NCBI RefSeq assembly: GCF_900142165.1
Contig: NZ_FQZY01000015.1
Span: 1 to 64,000 of the forward strand
Direction of reading: 5' to 3'
Source of the DNA: Hespellia stercorisuis DSM 15480
Lineage (GTDB): Bacteria > Bacillota > Clostridia > Lachnospirales > Lachnospiraceae
Length of the DNA: 64,000 bases
Position numbers and translations under genes: made by a program. Below are positions 1-9,799 of the stretch, in pieces (the stretch's first letter is position 1; every line of letters begins with the position of its first letter). The notes below the pieces were generated by a model. It saw only the letters and a program-made list of their open reading frames with translations. It was not told the origin of the DNA and made no database searches.

Positions 1-157
1 CGGCGCATCCTTTTTGGCGAAGTCTTTTTACCCAGTTGTAAAATGTCCCCGGCTTGATATTGTGTTGTACACACCACTGATGATCCGTGAGACCACTTTG
101 GCGACATTCCATAATTAATCGGTATTGTTCCTGTGCAGGTGTTCTGGTACTTTTCAT
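1..157 (-). CDS. IS66-family TnpA-like accessory protein, 5' part only
   Basis: The visible 52 residues begin MKSTRTPAQEQYRLIMECR and contain a helix-turn-helix stretch (SGLTDHQWCVQH, then FYNWVKRLR) typical of the small first protein of IS66-type insertion sequences, which helps the transposase bind the ends. A good ribosome binding site (GGAGGAATTGCTC) precedes the ATG at 157. The gene runs off the window edge, so neither its length nor the TnpB and transposase genes can be checked. It could also be a solitary remnant. Confidence 0.75.
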   Translation of the reverse strand, partial: MKSTRTPAQEQYRLIMECRQSGLTDHQWCVQHNIKPGTFYNWVKRLRQKGCA

Positions 158-231
158 GAGCAATTCCTCCATAACATAATTAGAGTAAAATACTCGCATC
201 TATCATTTCTATCAAAAGAAAATGAAGTGAA

Positions 232-1218
232 ATGCTTGCATTCTCTAACAATAATTATGAACTGGATTTTGGGGCAAAACAATCCGTCGAATTATTTTGC
301 GCTTACAATAAAAATTCAGAAGAAGCATATAATCATGCTTTAATTTCATTTTTTAATAAATATGGTTTTTTTCTACGCGAAGGTCAATCTGAACTCACTA
401 CAATTGATCGTACAGTGATTGATTCGTTTCTTCGTTTGATTTATGTAATAAATGATATTTATGAATTAATTGCTTTACCAAGCCCACTATCAAGTGATAC
501 ATGTAATACATTGCTAAAATATATAACCGAGTTAACCTTTATTGAGTTTGACGATTATCGTTTTGGGTTAAAATCATTTCCACTAATTAATTATTTGAAT
601 GTCACTGACTATAATGGTCACGAATATGATCCAAATGAAGAACTCTTCTATCTTTTAAAAAACATTCAAGTAGCATACTCAAAACAATTCGATGAATATG
701 CTTCGGTTGAAAAATATAACGGAGGAGATATAATTGTTCAATTACATGACTACTTTCAACAGCATTTTTCAAAAGAATCTATGAAAATAGTGGATTTTTT
801 TTATCATCATATTCAAAAAAAAGAGATAAATATCTTAACTAATAGCAGTGATGGACATAGTTATTTATCTATAAACGAATTTCCGTATGAAAAGTATGAG
901 CAAGAAATTATTTCAATTGCAGATCAAATATGCAACTATTATTTATCCCAAGCTTGCGAATCATCACCACTAATAGTAAAAACCTCCTTCAAAGCCGGTT
1001 ACTATACAAGAAATTTAGAATATGAAGTAAAAGATTTAGCAAATGCAATTTTACTATCCCTTTTATTCTTTGACCCGACCAAGCAAGAATTTCGAAAATG
1101 TCAACTAGAGGGATGTAATAACTATTTTCTTACCAATAGATCAAATATGAAAAAACTTTATTGTTGCAGATCTCATACGAGAACAGCTGCAACGCATCGC
1201 TTTAGAGATACAAAATAA
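232..1218 (+). CDS. Hypothetical protein with C-terminal zinc ribbon
   Basis: This 328-residue protein has an uncharacterised, AT-rich N-terminal region. Near its end is a cysteine cluster (C290, C295, C311, C312, H315) with the pattern CxxxxCxxYF...KKLYCCRSH. The cluster is followed by a basic tail (RTAATHRFR), as in CGNR-type or DUF6076-like zinc ribbons of Clostridia. A nucleic-acid-binding role is inferred from that tail only. The ribosome binding site is weak. It is a lone gene transcribed towards the pilus-like genes on the other strand, with a shared hairpin after it. Confidence 0.7.
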   Translation: MLAFSNNNYELDFGAKQSVELFCAYNKNSEEAYNHALISFFNKYGFFLREGQSELTTIDRTVIDSFLRLIYVINDIYELIALPSPLSSDTCNTLLKYITELTFIEFDDYRFGLKSFPLINYLNVTDYNGHEYDPNEELFYLLKNIQVAYSKQFDEYASVEKYNGGDIIVQLHDYFQQHFSKESMKIVDFFYHHIQKKEINILTNSSDGHSYLSINEFPYEKYEQEIISIADQICNYYLSQACESSPLIVKTSFKAGYYTRNLEYEVKDLANAILLSLLFFDPTKQEFRKCQLEGCNNYFLTNRSNMKKLYCCRSHTRTAATHRFRDTK

Positions 1219-1227
1219 TTTTCTTTT

Positions 1228-1260
1228 AAAAGAGGGATGCAAAATTCTGCACCCCTCTTC
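1228..1260. terminator. Bidirectional terminator hairpin
   Basis: The stem GAGGGATGCA/TGCACCCCTC lies between two convergent genes. A T-rich run (CTTTTAAAAG) follows it on the minus strand. It probably ends both the zinc-ribbon gene and the leftward pilus-like operon. Confidence 0.65.
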
Positions 1261-1262
1261 CC

Positions 1263-2006
1263 TTACTCCACAATCAAATACATCTGTACTCCCCCATACA
1301 CAACTGCCAGGTTAATCTGTTCCACTTCCTCATCCGTTACATAGATGGTAAAGGAAGTCGCAATCTCTTCCGGTGTGCTGACCTTATTGCCAGCATTATC
1401 ATATACATCTGCCACATACACATTCTCTGCCATCAGTGTAAGTACCTCTGTTGCCGGATCAAGGGCGTACACATTCACAATATCCCCTTTTCTAAGGCTA
1501 CCATTTACACCACCCGGAAATGATTCTGCTGCAAAGGATGTTACCTGATACCCATTTAAGTATTTGTCCATCACTTCATCTGTCTTTGTGATGTCATCCG
1601 CTAAGACCATTTATGATTTTCCCATTGCATTCTCAATATAGAGCCCATCTTTTGGTAGCTCCTTTATAGAATGATAGGCTGATTCTGGAACTGCGGTTAA
1701 TTCCACAGACATCTCCACAAAATACTTATCAAACTCATCTGACTTAATCAAGGTATTTTGTGCTACATTCTCCTTCATCACGACCACCTTGGTCTTAAGC
1801 TGCGCTTCCTCTGCCTTATTTTCCATTGTCATGAAGATTATCACAGATACAATTCCTGCAAATAAAGCCGCAATTACCAGAACCTTCACAATGGAAAGAA
1901 CCGATGCTCCAATGGACTTGCCCCCCTTCTTCTTTGCCACCTTTCCCTCTCTTGCTTCTTTTTTTACTCGTTTTTTATCTACATCATTTACTTTTTTCTC
2001 AAACAT
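1263..2006 (-). pseudogene. SAF/CpaB-like pilus assembly protein, split by an in-frame TAA
   Basis: The first 131 residues have a basic start, a single membrane helix (VLVIAALFAGIVSVIIF) and the opening of an SAF domain (QNTLIKSDEFDKYFV). An ochre codon at 1611-1613 then stops translation. The next codon, in the same frame, is ATG and opens 115 more residues (MVLADDITKTDEVMDKY...RKGDIVNVYA) that match the second half of a CpaB/RcpC-type protein. There is no ribosome binding site at that internal ATG. The simplest reading is one gene of about 247 codons broken by a nonsense change. Translational coupling at TAA-ATG is an alternative. The start at 2006 has a strong GGAAGGAGAG site. Confidence 0.7.
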
Positions 2007-2024
2007 ATTCTTTCTCTCCTTCCG

Positions 2025-2591
2025 TTAATTGTTGATTTCTAAGGTACAGTAGATGTCCTTAGATTTTGTCAGTAAACTCTTATCAATGATATTCTCAATA
2101 TCAAACTTCACTCTTCCATAGGCAGAAGTTTCTCTTACCACTTCTCCATTCGGAGTTCTTACACTTCCTACACTTCCGCTTCTTACATTTCTGGTTCCTG
2201 CCGCTCCTGAATAACTGGTAATTCTGATACTGCCACCTTCTACTTCATAACAGATGAATTCATCAAATGCAAAATTGTAATAAAATCCATTGGTATCTGC
2301 TATGGCATCATTCATACAGTCCATAAAGATTCTATGGGATTCGTCTACACTTTGGAATCTGATAACTGGCGTACCGGTCATCTCCCCTGTCTCAAAATAA
2401 TACACATCATCTGCTACAAGACTTGCAAGCACAGCATCTGCCAGCGAATCATCTATGTGATGTTGGTGTGTCATAAGCTTTGCCACTTGAGCTAAATACA
2501 ATGTCAGCACCACCATCAGTAATGCTACAGTAAACATCACTACATAACCAATGGCACTTCCTGCCTCTTTCTTTTTCATCATTTCATTCAT
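2025..2591 (-). CDS. TadE/DUF4320-like pseudopilin family protein
   Basis: This 188-residue protein starts with a short basic leader (MNEMMKKKEAGSA) followed by one hydrophobic helix (VVMFTVALLMVVLTLYLAQV). That is the class-III-prepilin or TadE-like arrangement also seen in DUF4320 proteins of clostridial conjugative elements. The rest is a soluble extracellular-type domain with few recognisable motifs. It lies 18 bases upstream of the CpaB-like gene and both are probably one operon, perhaps a remnant of a larger Tad-type or conjugative pilus cluster. The start is supported by GGAAGGTGACAC just before the ATG. Confidence 0.65.
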   Translation of the reverse strand: MNEMMKKKEAGSAIGYVVMFTVALLMVVLTLYLAQVAKLMTHQHHIDDSLADAVLASLVADDVYYFETGEMTGTPVIRFQSVDESHRIFMDCMNDAIADTNGFYYNFAFDEFICYEVEGGSIRITSYSGAAGTRNVRSGSVGSVRTPNGEVVRETSAYGRVKFDIENIIDKSLLTKSKDIYCTLEINN

Positions 2592-2792
2592 GTGTCACCT
2601 TCCTATTCTGTTTTTTTCTTACATAATGTATTTGGGTTGAAATTTTGCTGATTGCTAAACTTTTTTGAATTTTTCTTTCAGAATTGAAATAATTGATAAA
2701 AAATGAAAATAGAGACAGGTTTTGGAATTATTCTTGTTAGTTGTGAGTAAAGAGATAAAAAAAATCTCCTTGTATCATAGGTGTATCACCCA

Positions 2793-2840
2793 ACAAAAAA
2801 ACAGCCCGAAACAATGCATTTCTGCAAGGTTTCGAGCTGT
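2793..2840 (-). terminator. Terminator of the Gabija/RM operon
   Basis: A long interrupted stem (ACAGC, CGAAAC and TGCA pairing with TGCA, GGTTTCG and GCTGT) is followed on the minus strand by seven T residues. It sits about 75 bases past the gajB stop codon. The rest of 2592-2913 holds no convincing gene. Confidence 0.8.
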
Positions 2841-2913
2841 AAATAGCTTAAAATATGGGGGTTGAATTGCACCCGTGAACCACTTAAGTCTATTCCAACT
2901 CAATCTTCACTTT

Positions 2914-4659
2914 TTAATTTTCAATTTTTTTTAGATATTGACTATATGAGTATATATTTTTTTCTCCAACCAAATCCAAAAAAAACTTTTCGAAAGACGA
3001 GTCCATAGGAATCGTAACCAAAAAAATCAGTCTTTTCTTTGCTCTAGAACAGCAAACATAAAAAAGATTTCTATTACGTTCAAACGATGACTCCTTTCCT
3101 CTAGGTATCGGAATTACACCCGTTATCATTGGTGCATAAACCTCAAATTGATATTGATTCCAGCCTTTGCCGATCACAAAAATAACATTGTCGTATTCTT
3201 CTCCTTTTACTCCATGTTCTGTAGAATACTCCGCTTCTGGATACAAAAAATAAATTGCTGATAAAAATTGACTATATTCCAGCTCTAGAAAATCTTTAAT
3301 TGTAACACCATTTGAATATACCAAATCCGGCGTTGTTAAATATTCTTGATAATACTCTAATATCTGTGGTGGTACTGGAATTAGTTTTGAATAAATTACA
3401 GTTTTAAGAACATCTATGCACCTTTTCATTCGATCTCGTTTAATACATTGTTGTAACTTTTTCCATTCTTTTTTCTCGTTTTTAGATGAGATAGGATAGC
3501 GTTTTATGCCTAGTGCATCAAAAAGTGACTTCATATCCGACGATTGAAGTGCCTTAAAAATTGGTTCTACTGTATTCATAAAATACATCAAAAATAAATC
3601 TTGTTTATCTCGTAATCCATCGTCCAGAATGCTCAAAAGTTGTTCATACCCTTGTTGCTTTGCAAGTACTTTGTGTGTAATCATCAGCACCTTCAATTTT
3701 TCTTCAGCAGGAGTAGATGACTTAATACAATCTGACACTTTATTCAACCGCTCTCTCAGTTCGTCAGAGGGCAACTCCCCTTTAAAATTTCGTTCAATTC
3801 GGCGTTGACCAATATAATCATCACAAGTAATTACTGTCACATCTCCGTCGAAATCATCTATAGCTGACTGCTGTGGTAGCTCTGGACGAATATCATTTAG
3901 CAATTTAACAATTTGGGGTGCCGAACGAAAATTTGACACCTTTTTTATTACCTCAATATTTTTATGTTCTATTAATCCACAGGCTTTATTAGATTGATAG
4001 ATGGTTTGCCATGCATCTCCAAAAAATCCAAATTGCGGTCCCTGTCCTGTTGAAATAAAATAATCTATAAACCGATCAATAATTGGTTTGTATGAATCTT
4101 GGTACTCATCAATTAGAATTAGTGGATATTTATCAGCAAACACTCTACGAAATTTCTTATTATCTAATAAGATTCCAAATAATTTAAGCACATCATCATG
4201 GTAAAGATATTGTACTCCGTTATCCATGTACCGATGTCCCAATGTATAAGCCACTTCGGCAAGATTTGAAAAGTCACCCTCATCAGAAACAAATTCTGGA
4301 TCACTTTTAATTATATCTATCAAAAAACTTTGATACTGTTTAATTGCATTCCACGCAAATGAATGAATTGTAGATGGGATAATAAATGAGTCTTTAGATA
4401 ATCGTTCTAAAATCACATCTACTGCTGCATTTGTATATGTAATACAAACTACATTTTGCTTTTTTTGACTAAATTCATTCCACTTATTTTGCTGAATCCA
4501 TTCAATTGCTTTATTCAATGAATATGTTTTTCCTGAACCAGCACCTGCTTCAACGCGAAAACTCTGACCGCATTGAAGCGTATTCATAATTATTTTATCA
4601 ATCCTATCCGCTTCCTCTTTGGCTGTATTATAATTACTATTTTCACGACATTTATTCAT
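2914..4659 (-). CDS. gajB: GajB-like UvrD/Rep-family helicase (Gabija)
   Basis: This is a superfamily 1 helicase of 581 residues. Visible motifs are Walker A GAGSGKT (39-45), motif II DEYQD (184-188), motif III GDAWQTIY (about 214-221), FRS in motif IV, an EHGVKGEEYDNV motif V near the C-terminus and RNLFYVCCSRAKKR motif VI. In Gabija defence, GajB works with the OLD-type nuclease GajA against phage DNA. It follows gajA with a 14-base gap on the same strand, which is the usual Gabija order. At 581 residues it is somewhat longer than the founding GajB, which I recall as about 500. All helicase motifs look intact. Confidence 0.88.
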   Translation of the reverse strand: MNKCRENSNYNTAKEEADRIDKIIMNTLQCGQSFRVEAGAGSGKTYSLNKAIEWIQQNKWNEFSQKKQNVVCITYTNAAVDVILERLSKDSFIIPSTIHSFAWNAIKQYQSFLIDIIKSDPEFVSDEGDFSNLAEVAYTLGHRYMDNGVQYLYHDDVLKLFGILLDNKKFRRVFADKYPLILIDEYQDSYKPIIDRFIDYFISTGQGPQFGFFGDAWQTIYQSNKACGLIEHKNIEVIKKVSNFRSAPQIVKLLNDIRPELPQQSAIDDFDGDVTVITCDDYIGQRRIERNFKGELPSDELRERLNKVSDCIKSSTPAEEKLKVLMITHKVLAKQQGYEQLLSILDDGLRDKQDLFLMYFMNTVEPIFKALQSSDMKSLFDALGIKRYPISSKNEKKEWKKLQQCIKRDRMKRCIDVLKTVIYSKLIPVPPQILEYYQEYLTTPDLVYSNGVTIKDFLELEYSQFLSAIYFLYPEAEYSTEHGVKGEEYDNVIFVIGKGWNQYQFEVYAPMITGVIPIPRGKESSFERNRNLFYVCCSRAKKRLIFLVTIPMDSSFEKFFLDLVGEKNIYSYSQYLKKIEN

Positions 4660-4673
4660 AATCTATCACCCTC

Positions 4674-6641
4674 TTACTCAAAAACTTTTTGATTATTAAG
4701 CCATATCAAACCACTTTTTATATAATCCGGAATGATATAATTGGGATTATCGCAAATTAGATTAAGTGCAAAATCGGTTTTGCATTTTTCTTTGAATTCT
4801 AAATTTTCTTCTGTACTATTGGCCTCTAAATTATAATATATCCTATTAACGTTCCGAATCGCTTCTTCTAACGAGTGTCCACAAAGTCCATTTTCTTCTG
4901 TTTGAAACTCAATATGACATTTTCCTCTTGTTTTATCTTTTAAACTCAACGAAGTAATGTCTGTTAGTTTTATTTTAACTTTATCTGATTCCTGAAGTCC
5001 CATGTGTTTTCTCATCCACCATTTTATTGTTGCATTTGACGTTGTTTCTCCTTGGCTCACTGGAACAGATTTTTTATTTAATACAGAATCCAAATCCGTA
5101 AGAATAAGACAGGGAATATCTAAAAAATCTGCAAAAGGAATGAATTTGTATGCATATGCACCACCAATCTCAATCAGTGCATAGTACTGCGCTGGCAACC
5201 TGCAAATTTGTGAACCGAACTCACCATTTTTATCACATTTATCAATCATATCTGGCAATAATATACGCTCAGAAGCACCTTCTACAAAAATTATTTTATC
5301 AGCAAAGAATAAATCACATCGACTAAGTGTAAGATATTTCTTAATAAAATCCATACTTTCCGCATTATTTTGTGCAAATACATTTAAATTTTTATAGACT
5401 ACACCAAATTTTGATTTCTGTGCATAGCGAATTTTACTAAAGTCCATTGTGTTTGCTATATGAGCAGAATGTGAAGTCAAAAACGTTTGAATACTCACAT
5501 TAGAAATAGTGGCTAAAAATTTTTCCAAATACTCTGCAAATGTATGCTGCATTTGTGGATGCATATGTGATTCTGGTTCTTCAATCAATAACAATGGAAT
5601 GCAAGTAGTACCATATTTTTCAATATCCCTTGCAAATGCTGCAAGCATAAATTCCATTTTAATTAAATTTTTGTATCCCAACCCATTATACTTGCTTGGT
5701 AAACTTTCCATATCCTTTCCCAACGAATACGAAAGAATAGATTGATTTTTTATCTGGTCATCTATTTTCAATTTGGTAGTTACTCCTAACTGCAACTCTT
5801 CCCCGTTAGGATATCCAAATCCAACCGCCTTACTAATAATTGCACTCAGAAGATTATCACTACGCTTTTGAACATCTTTATTAGCTTTTCCCACTATTTC
5901 ACGTAATTTTTTGACTTCTCCCGCAACAGTAGCATCTAACTCATCTTCGCTAATATCAAAATAATTTGAAATTAGTTTTCCCAGTGAGTTGCCATTTTGA
6001 GAACCATCTTCACCAAGTGTTCTCTCTGCTGGAATAACATAAAACGGGAATAGTTCATTTAATTCTTTATGACTTTTAATCTGTACATCTGTTTTGCTAT
6101 TAGGATTTATAGCATAAATCGACATTTCAAACATCTTATTAAATCCACTGCTAATTATATCATGTACTTCCTCATCGTCTGGTGCAAAAACTCCATCTTT
6201 ATAATAACCATTCTCAAGGAATTTCCATAATGATTTTTCATCCATTATCAGTCTGTTTTCAGCTCGAATTATTGCTACCGCTGTATTCTCATCAACGTCG
6301 ATAATGAATGGTGACAATGCCCCAAGATTGTCTTCTGGTTTATCCAATGAATAATCAACCAAGAACTCAAGTGATATCTTTTCTAACTGTTCATATAGCT
6401 CCTCATAATTGATTTTTTTCTCCATGAATTGCATTATTTTGCTATATAGTTCATCTCGTTTTTGCAAGGGATAATCATCATATGAAAAACCTCTTCCTGT
6501 CAATACGGTCGCAAGGCATTCAAAACACGATGTTTTCGCAGTATTATTTCTACCAACTATCAGTGTGGTTTTTGCATCAACATCCAATTCTGCATCAATA
6601 AGCAATCTATAATTTTTGATTCTAATTTTTGATAATTGCAT
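4674..6641 (-). CDS. gajA: GajA-like OLD-family ATPase/TOPRIM nuclease (Gabija)
   Basis: The 655-residue protein has an N-terminal ABC-type ATPase and a C-terminal TOPRIM domain. The P-loop at about 30-38 reads GRNNTAKTS, with alanine where the last glycine of GxxxxGK[TS] is usual. The Walker B region reads LLLIEEPESHMHP and the switch histidine is in FLTSHSAHIAN. The TOPRIM domain starts near residue 447 with IIFVEGASERILLPDMI and has the acidic pair in LILTDLDS. GajA proteins nick or cut DNA and form a complex with GajB. The gene lies 62 bases after the RM specificity gene and directly before gajB, so the four genes are probably co-transcribed. The ATG at 6641 is preceded by AAGGAAGG. Confidence 0.88.
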   Translation of the reverse strand: MQLSKIRIKNYRLLIDAELDVDAKTTLIVGRNNTAKTSCFECLATVLTGRGFSYDDYPLQKRDELYSKIMQFMEKKINYEELYEQLEKISLEFLVDYSLDKPEDNLGALSPFIIDVDENTAVAIIRAENRLIMDEKSLWKFLENGYYKDGVFAPDDEEVHDIISSGFNKMFEMSIYAINPNSKTDVQIKSHKELNELFPFYVIPAERTLGEDGSQNGNSLGKLISNYFDISEDELDATVAGEVKKLREIVGKANKDVQKRSDNLLSAIISKAVGFGYPNGEELQLGVTTKLKIDDQIKNQSILSYSLGKDMESLPSKYNGLGYKNLIKMEFMLAAFARDIEKYGTTCIPLLLIEEPESHMHPQMQHTFAEYLEKFLATISNVSIQTFLTSHSAHIANTMDFSKIRYAQKSKFGVVYKNLNVFAQNNAESMDFIKKYLTLSRCDLFFADKIIFVEGASERILLPDMIDKCDKNGEFGSQICRLPAQYYALIEIGGAYAYKFIPFADFLDIPCLILTDLDSVLNKKSVPVSQGETTSNATIKWWMRKHMGLQESDKVKIKLTDITSLSLKDKTRGKCHIEFQTEENGLCGHSLEEAIRNVNRIYYNLEANSTEENLEFKEKCKTDFALNLICDNPNYIIPDYIKSGLIWLNNQKVFE

Positions 6642-6703
6642 ATTTTGTACCTTCCTTTATTCGAATGTAAAATGGTATTTACATTTTTTCTACATTTTCT
6701 CAT

Positions 6704-7786
6704 TTATATTTTATCACTATAAGGCAGTGCTTTAATATAATTCTCCATCCATTGCCAATCAGGAATATATCCCTGGTCAGAATAGTCATATGACTCATCA
6801 ATAATCAATTTACCATGTTCGTCATGTAAAACTGGAAGCTTCAACGTAAAGTCTTTTCTAAAATGTGAATTTAATTCTCGCCCAAACGCTTGATACTTAG
6901 TTTTACACTCATTTCTTATTAATGTTGCAATAAATAGTTTTGTATAAATAGACAGTGGTACTTTTTCTCGTAACACAGCAACATTTTGTGCCGTGTAAAA
7001 TGGTTTGTTTTGAACAAAACAAGATCCTAAAAAACTTCCTCCTAAAGCTAATGACATGGATCCCGCTGGAAAGGGTACTTCACCATCAATTTCATCAACA
7101 AATGCAACAACACCATTTCCATTACTGTTGCGAGAAACATAGTTATACTTTGGATTATCATTTGTTGTTTGCACCGCATCAATTCCATTTCCCATCTCAG
7201 AATTCAAAATGCGATGTAAATTGAATTCTTTCCACTTATTAAAATCCATCATTATTTTTTTCGAGTTACTATTTTTTGTAGTCACTCTTTTATGATGAAG
7301 AGAATTAATAAATTGGTTCATATAATTGTAATCTGGCGTCTTTTCATCCAATGCTGGTAACATTATTACTTCCGAAAGATATAATTGCTCTGTAACTTTC
7401 CTTCCGAAATCATATTTATACTTAATTGCCATCAAAATTGTTCTTAGAAATAAATAAATATTTGTTTTTCGTTGTTTTTCATTTTTTAATAGTAATATTT
7501 TTGCGGAATCGCCTACCACACAGCCAAATGGTTGAAAACAGACATACCCTGCTGTTCCTGTTCTCGCCACAGTAAGACACGGAATTTCAACCAATGTATA
7601 CTTCATTTCCATACAATATGACTTATCAATTTTTCCAATACACCCGTTGTTTTCCGCACCACTCTGAATAGCATACATTTCTCCAGGATTATTTTCTATT
7701 TCTTCTTTCGTAATGCCTTTTCCATTATAAATACAAAAAATATCTGACAACACAAAAGGTTTCCATGCAGAAACATCAAGCTTCAT
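6704..7786 (-). CDS. Specificity subunit of BcgI-like restriction-modification system
   Basis: This 360-residue protein holds two similar target-recognition halves. One begins WKPFVLSDIFCIYNGKGI near residue 8 and the other WKEFNLHRILNSEMGNGI near residue 188. That two-repeat layout fits an S subunit of the length seen in BcgI B (about 340 residues), shorter than most Type I HsdS proteins. It overlaps the end of the methylase/nuclease gene by 11 bases, which indicates translational coupling. It should define the DNA sequence recognised by the A subunit. A plain Type I HsdS-like partner is the alternative. Confidence 0.75.
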   Translation of the reverse strand: MKLDVSAWKPFVLSDIFCIYNGKGITKEEIENNPGEMYAIQSGAENNGCIGKIDKSYCMEMKYTLVEIPCLTVARTGTAGYVCFQPFGCVVGDSAKILLLKNEKQRKTNIYLFLRTILMAIKYKYDFGRKVTEQLYLSEVIMLPALDEKTPDYNYMNQFINSLHHKRVTTKNSNSKKIMMDFNKWKEFNLHRILNSEMGNGIDAVQTTNDNPKYNYVSRNSNGNGVVAFVDEIDGEVPFPAGSMSLALGGSFLGSCFVQNKPFYTAQNVAVLREKVPLSIYTKLFIATLIRNECKTKYQAFGRELNSHFRKDFTLKLPVLHDEHGKLIIDESYDYSDQGYIPDWQWMENYIKALPYSDKI

Positions 7787-9638
7787 ATATATGCCCCTCC
7801 TTAACTAAAAACGCTAAGTAATCATTTATGACGTTTTGAAAATCAGTCTCCGTTAGTGTACTATAATCAGTCTCCATATAGGCTTCTGCAAGCCATTCAT
7901 CTTTCCATGTTACCCTGTGCATTACAGATAAACCAGGGACTTCACGTTTATTTTTATATAATTCAAGCCACTGTTCCTTTGTTTTTACCCAAAGACTATT
8001 TCCATATGTATCAGTTTTTTCGATCCTCCCTAACCCCTTACGCTTAATAAACTTATCATCTTTGTAATAGCCAAAGAAAGTGTCTCGGTTTGCCTTTTCA
8101 TGTTTTTGTGAAAGGTCAAATATCATACAACAAGCTACCGCCGCAGCTCCTGGATAGAACATTTCTGTCGGAAGTGAAAACACTGCATCTAAAGTATAGT
8201 TATCTAACATTTTCTTTTTAAAAATCTTTATATCGCCACTGTTACCAATAGCAGCTTGCATTGGAAGCAAGACTGCCATTTTACAAGTGGAAGGGACATG
8301 CCGAGCAACCCATTCAACAAAATGCAAGCCTTTAGAGGGATCTTCTTTTTTCTTTGCATCCCAATTTTTAGTATAATCAAGATCACAGCATTTTTTTGTA
8401 GCATTATATGGTGGATTCATTAAAACAACATTTATGTTGTTTTCCTCAATCCACTTTGCACGATTGAACATAGAATCTTGAACAACATTAGAATTACCAT
8501 CACCGTGAATAAGCATATTAGTTGATGATAATCCGAATGCCCCTTCTTCGTATTCAATACCAAATATCTGATTTTTCTTTACTTGATCACGCTCTTCTTC
8601 TGTGTCACAATCATCCATTGCATCCGTCATTGCTCTTACAAGAAAAGCACCACTTCCACAGCACGGATCTAAAACTCTTGACTTTTTATTAACGCCAACA
8701 GCTTTGCTCATAAAATCACATATATGATCGGGTGTAAATGCCTGATTTTTATCGGACTTTCCAACATATTTGTTAAACGTCGTAAAAAAAAGATTCAACA
8801 AATCCTGCCCAGCAGTACTTCTATCATTAATATATGGGACAACATTATCATCAATATATGCCAATATCTCTTTAAGTTCAACGTATGTAAGACTTGATAC
8901 ATCTTGATCTCCGAGCACTTTATTATTGAGAATTGCAAGTTTGCTGGCTTTATTCAAGCTTCCGCTTTTTGTAAGCAGTCCTTCTAAAATATCTTTCATG
9001 TTTTTTAAAACTATTTTTTCTGGTGGCATTTTCTTACCCGTTTCGGGATTTATTGACTCTTTAATATCCTTGTACATCAAACCATTCTTGAGAGAAAGAA
9101 GACAAGTCCCAACAAATTGACTTCGAAGTTTTTCATTAATTCCGTCTGAATGTAGTTTCTCATTAAGTGCTTTAATAGAATCTACTATTTTGATTTTATC
9201 ATTGATTTTTCCAAAACATAAATTTTCATACTCTTCAAAAGTTTTTATCACCGATTCATCTGATTTGTGTGTATCATCAATAATTACGGACTGTCCATAC
9301 CACGTCCAAACATCATCTCCGTCTGTTTCTGCGAGAATAGCAACAATCTTTTTTTCTGAGTAAGCCTTTTCAAAGCGAACGTAATCCTGCAATTGACTTT
9401 GAATTTTTTTCTTGTCCCAACGACTAAATTTATTCTTAGTTTCTACTAAAATGGCTAATCTGTCATTTTCAAATCGAATATCTAGGAACTGATGTTGTGT
9501 ACCAGATGTGGATTTCTGATATTCTTTAATATCTTTTCCTACAGACTTCAGTGCTTGAGAATAACTAAACTCTCCATTTTCTGTATTTCCGCGATGATAT
9601 TTATCGCCAATTCTGCTAATAATTTCAAATCTATTCAT
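7776..9638 (-). CDS. BcgI-like fused endonuclease/N6-adenine methylase subunit
   Basis: This 620-residue protein combines an N-terminal PD-(D/E)xK-like nuclease motif (DIRFENDRLAILVETK, about 53-67) with a helical spacer and an N6-adenine methylase. The methylase shows motif I DPCCGSGAF near 320 and motif IV NPPY near 406. Both length and domain order match the A subunit of BcgI-type (Type IIB) systems, in which one protein cuts and methylates and a second gives specificity. No separate HsdR is present next to it, which supports this reading. It is the first gene of the leftward operon that continues into Gabija. Confidence 0.8.
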   Translation of the reverse strand: MNRFEIISRIGDKYHRGNTENGEFSYSQALKSVGKDIKEYQKSTSGTQHQFLDIRFENDRLAILVETKNKFSRWDKKKIQSQLQDYVRFEKAYSEKKIVAILAETDGDDVWTWYGQSVIIDDTHKSDESVIKTFEEYENLCFGKINDKIKIVDSIKALNEKLHSDGINEKLRSQFVGTCLLSLKNGLMYKDIKESINPETGKKMPPEKIVLKNMKDILEGLLTKSGSLNKASKLAILNNKVLGDQDVSSLTYVELKEILAYIDDNVVPYINDRSTAGQDLLNLFFTTFNKYVGKSDKNQAFTPDHICDFMSKAVGVNKKSRVLDPCCGSGAFLVRAMTDAMDDCDTEEERDQVKKNQIFGIEYEEGAFGLSSTNMLIHGDGNSNVVQDSMFNRAKWIEENNINVVLMNPPYNATKKCCDLDYTKNWDAKKKEDPSKGLHFVEWVARHVPSTCKMAVLLPMQAAIGNSGDIKIFKKKMLDNYTLDAVFSLPTEMFYPGAAAVACCMIFDLSQKHEKANRDTFFGYYKDDKFIKRKGLGRIEKTDTYGNSLWVKTKEQWLELYKNKREVPGLSVMHRVTWKDEWLAEAYMETDYSTLTETDFQNVINDYLAFLVKEGHIYEA

Positions 9639-9799
9639 AAATTCTCCTTTGGATTCATTTTTTATTTCCTATAAAATATACTGCATAGGCTGTCCAATAA
9701 AACTCTCTCATATCCAGTTATTTTAAATAAGATTGTTAACTTTATTTTGCTCCAATATCCATACCAATTTTAACATAATTTATTTCAAATAACCACCGC

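Noticed and set aside
6704-9638. A standard three-gene Type I R-M locus
   Set aside because: No hsdR is next to it, the methylase subunit itself has a PD-(D/E)xK motif, and the lengths fit a BcgI-type pair.
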